A program made the position numbers and the translations under genes. Below, piece by piece: positions 4,779 through 5,979 of a stretch of DNA of 5,979 nucleotides; positions within the stretch are counted from its first letter, which is position 1, and each line of letters opens with the position of its first letter. Source of the DNA: Candidatus Bathyarchaeota archaeon (GTDB taxonomy: Archaea; Thermoproteota; Bathyarchaeia; 40CM-2-53-6); assembly GCA_005883695.1 (NCBI GenBank), contig VBBV01000146.1, positions 1 through 5,979 on the forward strand, read 5' to 3'. The notes beneath the pieces are model-generated. The model had not been told where the DNA came from and did not search any database. It saw only the letters and a list, made by a program, of their open reading frames with translations.

Positions 4779-5979
4779 GTGCCCGAGAAAATTACAACCA
4801 CTCTGGAGAATGCCAGACGTCTCGCAGTTGCCAAACAGCATCTCGCTGGAAAGAGGCCCAATAAACCCGGCTCCGATGACATTCTGAGAGTGACACGAGA
4901 CCTAGGTTGCCTCCAGCTCGATCCCATCAGTACGGTTGCTCCTAGTCATCTCATCGTTCTCTGGAGCAGACTCGGAAACTTCGACACAACTGACTTGGAC
5001 AATTTGTTGTGGCGTGACAAGAAGCTCTTCGAATACTGGGCACACCAAGCATCAATAGTTTTGATGGAAGACTATCCTCTCTACTATTCTCTCATGCGAA
5101 GATATCCTGACGTGCTCGTACGTCCAGGATCGGTTTGGCGACAAAGAATCGACAAATGGCTGAATGCGAACACGAGGTTGAGAGATCATATTTTGAGCGA
5201 GCTTAGAAAGAAAGGCCCTCTCCTCTCTCGCCAGTTTGAGGACAAGACCAGGGTAAAGCGTAGTTTTGGCTGGAGTAGCTGGGGAGATGTCTCACGGATG
5301 ATATTCCATCTTTTCTTGAGGGGAGAAGTAATGGTAGTTGGCCGTCAGGGCAAACAGAAACTCTACGGTCTCTCAGAAAATTTCCTGCCATCCTGGGTGT
5401 CAAAGAAAGAATTGTCAGCTGAAGAGGTCGAGTACATTTCAGCCCAGAGGTCAGTCCGCGCCCTCGGAATCGCAAATTCATCCGAGATAAGCTGGCACTT
5501 TTTCCGTAACCGCTATCCAAACCTGAAAGCAACCATGAAACAATTAGTGGCGGACGAAAGGATCATTCCAGTCGACATCACGGATGGATCTGTCGGGAAG
5601 GGCGAACGGTACATTCACTCGAAGGACATCGCCTTACTAAACGAGTTGGATTCAAACAAGTGGGAGCCAAGGGTCTCGTTGCTCTCCCCTTTCGACAATC
5701 TCTTCTGCGACAGAGCCAGAACCAGGCTTCTGTTTAATTTCGATTACACAATCGAGATCTACACTCCGCCAAGCAAGCGCAAGTTCGGTTACTACGTCCT
5801 CCCTATACTGTACGGCGATAAATTCATCGGGCGTTTGGATCCGCTCATGGACCGGAAAAACGGGAAACTGATCATCAAGGCAGTACACGCTGAATCACAC
5901 GCGCCCAAGGACAAGGATACCTCAAGGGAAATACGAGATAGTGTGAAACAGCTGTCAGAATTTCTCGGAGCGAAAGAAG
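4779..5979 (+). CDS. ycaQ: YcaQ/AlkX-type winged-helix DNA glycosylase (HTH_42 family), 3' end beyond window
   Basis: 400 codons are visible, with no stop before the edge. E. coli YcaQ is about 410 residues, so little is missing. YcaQ/AlkX removes bulky or crosslinked N7-alkylpurines and belongs to the same superfamily as AlkZ. Landmarks are A-R-R-L-A at 12-16, L-G-C-L-Q-L-D-P-I at 42-50 (Gln46 and Asp48 fit the Q-x-D catalytic motif), V-L-W-S-R-L-G at 60-66, and L-F-E-Y-W-A-H-Q-A-S at 83-92. Winged-helix regions fill the middle. The C-terminal beta domain has L-L-S-P-F-D-N-L at 301-308, F-D-Y-T-I-E-I-Y at 321-328, K-F-G-Y-Y-V-L-P at 335-342 and G-R-L-D at 351-354. GTG 4779 is the only usable start after the in-frame TGA at 4752-4754, and it puts A-R-R-L-A at the expected distance from the N-terminus. 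The Shine-Dalgarno is weak (CAGG, 4766-4769). Confidence 0.92.
   Translation, partial: MPEKITTTLENARRLAVAKQHLAGKRPNKPGSDDILRVTRDLGCLQLDPISTVAPSHLIVLWSRLGNFDTTDLDNLLWRDKKLFEYWAHQASIVLMEDYPLYYSLMRRYPDVLVRPGSVWRQRIDKWLNANTRLRDHILSELRKKGPLLSRQFEDKTRVKRSFGWSSWGDVSRMIFHLFLRGEVMVVGRQGKQKLYGLSENFLPSWVSKKELSAEEVEYISAQRSVRALGIANSSEISWHFFRNRYPNLKATMKQLVADERIIPVDITDGSVGKGERYIHSKDIALLNELDSNKWEPRVSLLSPFDNLFCDRARTRLLFNFDYTIEIYTPPSKRKFGYYVLPILYGDKFIGRLDPLMDRKNGKLIIKAVHAESHAPKDKDTSREIRDSVKQLSEFLGAKE

Noticed and set aside
4559..4864. A 101-codon plus-strand reading frame beginning at ATG with GGAAGGTG ten bases upstream
   Set aside because: Its product is a hydrophilic Ser/Asp/Lys-rich sequence with no recognisable domain, its middle is simply the translated repeat cluster (S-S-D-D twice), and it overlaps the well-supported ycaQ start by 86 bases in another frame. 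The Shine-Dalgarno-like site keeps it from being dismissed entirely.
5203..5888. Two minus-strand reading frames (109 and 78 codons) opposite ycaQ
   Set aside because: They lie antisense to conserved YcaQ motifs on the plus strand and have no recognisable features.

Overview
The window is archaeal. It carries an aIF5A with its lysine-modifying enzyme deoxyhypusine synthase and an archaeal/eukaryotic-style Srp54 GTPase. Shine-Dalgarno-like GGAGG/AAGGTG sites precede some genes. Four of the six visible start codons are not ATG: TTG for srp54 and the VOC gene, GTG for the M48-like gene and ycaQ. Moderate GC and the gene mix suggest a mesophilic or moderately thermophilic Thermoproteota lineage (Nitrososphaeria or Bathyarchaeia type). 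This placement is inference; no rRNA or other decisive marker is present.

Left block (1-2620, + strand) is a tight translation and secretion operon: the 3' end of the aIF5A gene, dhs, and srp54 starting 2 bases after the dhs stop. Deoxyhypusine synthase acts on the lysine still visible at the left edge of the aIF5A fragment, so enzyme and substrate are adjacent. Srp54 then handles targeting of nascent membrane and secreted proteins.

Middle block (2669-4386, - strand) converges on srp54. It holds a two-gene unit of a small membrane protein shaped like a K+-channel pore module but lacking the TVGYG filter, followed by a VOC (glyoxalase-fold) protein whose Shine-Dalgarno overlaps the upstream stop codon. 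Further upstream is a two-helix membrane protein that looks like an M48-family protease fold without its zinc ligands.

Right block (4779-5979, + strand) is a nearly complete YcaQ/AlkX-type winged-helix DNA glycosylase (HTH_42 family), open at the window edge and starting at GTG.

The gene-poor spacers 3392-3681 and 4387-4778 hold the most unusual non-coding signal. It is a two-box element of about 58 bases, present once in each spacer in opposite orientation. It has a 17-base exact match, conserved box spacing and a conserved AAATTT, and the two copies flank the M48-like gene and point toward the genes on either side. No tRNA, rRNA, CRISPR array or recognisable transposase was seen.
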